A stretch of 7,859 nucleotides of DNA, from positions 1 through 7,859 of the forward strand of contig CAWUJT010000101.1 of assembly GCA_963922715.1 (NCBI GenBank), in the 5' to 3' direction. Each line of letters starts with the position of its first letter. The first letter of the stretch is position 1. This stretch comes from CAWUJT01 sp963922715. Lineage in GTDB: Bacteria; Pseudomonadota; Alphaproteobacteria; Rhodobacterales; Rhodobacteraceae. The notes under the pieces were generated by a model that was not told where the DNA came from, did not search any database, and was given only the letters and a program-made list of their open reading frames with translations. Of the stretch, positions 6,891 to 7,859 are shown in pieces. A program made the translations under genes and the position numbers.

Positions 6891-6914
6891 CGTGGGCCTT
6901 GTGCCCACGTTTTT
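6891..6914 (+). terminator. intrinsic terminator after the exported-peptide gene
   Basis: CGTGGGC (6891-6897) pairs perfectly with GCCCACG (6903-6909) around a five-base loop CTTGT, followed directly by TTTTT (6910-6914). AAA just upstream (6887-6889) would let it also work weakly on the opposite strand. It begins 30 bases after the peptide gene's stop and separates the purB-peptide unit from argC. Confidence 0.88.
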
Positions 6915-6957
6915 GGTTGGGGCGCATGTCACGCTTTGTGCAAGAAAAGGATATCCG

Positions 6958-7859
6958 ATGACAACCAAAGTGTTTATCGATGGCGAGGCGGGGACAACGG
7001 GCCTTCAAATTCGTGACCGACTTTCGATTCGGTCAGACATTACGCTTATTTCTTTAGATCCAACACATCGTAAAGATAACACTGCCCGGGTAGAGGCCTT
7101 TGCGCAGGCAGATATCGCGATCCTCTGCCTGCCGGATCAAGCTGCCATCCAGGCGGTAGAGCTTGCCGGGCAAACGCGGCTGATTGATGCGTCCACGGCC
7201 CATAGGGTCAATCCCGAGTGGGTTTACGGCATGGCAGAACTGCCAGAGCAGCGCGACAAAATCGCCCAGGCCAAGCGTGTTGCAAATGTCGGGTGTTACG
7301 CCACAGGGGCGATTGCATTGATCCGCCCCTTGCGGGAGGCGCACCTTATTGAGAACGACGTGCCTTTGGTATTGACGGGCGTTTCAGGATACACTGGTGG
7401 TGGCAAAGCACTTGTGGCGGAATACGAGCCAGAGCAGCAAGCGCCGCCGCATTTTCTTTATGCAGCGGGGCAAAATCATAAACATATCCCGGAAATCATG
7501 ACCCATGCCTTGATAAGACGCCAGCCGCATTTCCAACCGTCTGTTGGAAATTTTGCACAAGGCATGGTGGTGCAACTGCATCTGCCAAGGGAGGCTATTT
7601 CAGAAGGGACGACCTTAGGTACTTTCACAGATATTTTGCATGAATTTTATGCACATGCACATTTCATTAAAGTGATTGAAGCGCCGCCTCGCATAGATGC
7701 GACTGCACTGAATGGGACAAATTTGATGCATCTTTCTGTGCATGGCAATGAAGAGATGGGTCTGTTCACTCTCACAGCAACACTCGACAATCTTGGGAAG
7801 GGTGCCAGCGGGGCTGCCGTTCAAAATCTCAACCTGATGATGGGCGTTCCAGAGACAAC
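6958..7859 (+). CDS. argC: N-acetyl-gamma-glutamyl-phosphate reductase, type 2 ArgC (3' end cut off)
   Basis: About 300 codons are present and the frame is still open at the right edge; type 2 ArgC proteins are usually a little over 300 residues, so only the last few should be missing. The enzyme reduces N-acetyl-glutamyl-5-phosphate to the semialdehyde with NADPH in arginine synthesis. Seen: the nucleotide-binding turn GEAGTTG (9-15), DASTAHR (77-83), NVGCYATGAIAL (110-121) with catalytic C113, GVSGYTGGGK (141-150), and NHKHIPEI (173-180) with the candidate catalytic histidine. The shorter N-terminal domain and the IDGEAGTTG start place it in type 2 rather than type 1 (E. coli-like). The start has AAGGA six bases upstream. 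Codons near 7600-7760 look more AT-rich than elsewhere, without any break in the frame. No other arg gene is visible here, so it is probably transcribed alone from the gap after the terminator. Confidence 0.95.
   Translation, partial: MTTKVFIDGEAGTTGLQIRDRLSIRSDITLISLDPTHRKDNTARVEAFAQADIAILCLPDQAAIQAVELAGQTRLIDASTAHRVNPEWVYGMAELPEQRDKIAQAKRVANVGCYATGAIALIRPLREAHLIENDVPLVLTGVSGYTGGGKALVAEYEPEQQAPPHFLYAAGQNHKHIPEIMTHALIRRQPHFQPSVGNFAQGMVVQLHLPREAISEGTTLGTFTDILHEFYAHAHFIKVIEAPPRIDATALNGTNLMHLSVHGNEEMGLFTLTATLDNLGKGASGAAVQNLNLMMGVPET

Noticed and set aside
1..7859. Mobile element, CRISPR array, toxin-antitoxin pair, phage defence system or RNA gene
   Set aside because: No transposase, integrase, regularly spaced repeats, paired small toxin-like genes or tRNA-like cloverleaf were seen on either strand; the genes are core metabolism plus a few conserved unknowns.

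Overview
The window looks like ordinary chromosome of an alphaproteobacterium, most likely of the Rhodobacteraceae (Roseobacter group). I base this on moderate-to-high GC with GC-rich third positions, the mixture of families (YcjX-type P-loop protein, a fused alpha/beta hydrolase-OsmC protein, a DUF6314-like protein, Bacillus-type PurB, type 2 ArgC) and the protein sequence style. The genus cannot be fixed by reading alone. No tRNA, rRNA, CRISPR array, insertion sequence, integrase or phage gene was seen.

Layout from left to right. A ycjX-like gene (minus strand) diverges from truA (plus strand) across about 97 bases. After truA comes an FMN-dependent alpha-hydroxy-acid dehydrogenase of the LldD family (plus), then a two-domain alpha/beta hydrolase-OsmC protein (plus). 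The latter converges with a DUF6314-like gene (minus), the two coding ends overlapping by 16 bases. The DUF6314-like gene diverges from purB (plus). Behind purB, in a lower-GC stretch of 344 bases, sits a small gene for an exported Cys/His-rich peptide, closed by a clear intrinsic terminator. The last gene is a type 2 argC (plus), which runs off the right edge.

The genes do not form one pathway. They are housekeeping functions (tRNA pseudouridylation, purine synthesis, arginine synthesis) mixed with lactate/2-hydroxyacid oxidation, probable peroxide or thiol stress defence (OsmC) and uncharacterised proteins. Divergent and convergent arrangements and intergenic gaps suggest mostly single-gene transcription units, except that the small exported-peptide gene may be co-transcribed with purB.

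I found no convincing new multi-gene system. The item most worth a second look is the 55-residue exported peptide gene between purB and the terminator, with a small hairpin that would cover its ribosome binding site. Next are the fused hydrolase-OsmC protein and a few short repeated motifs in the upstream regions of purB, truA and argC, which may be coincidence.
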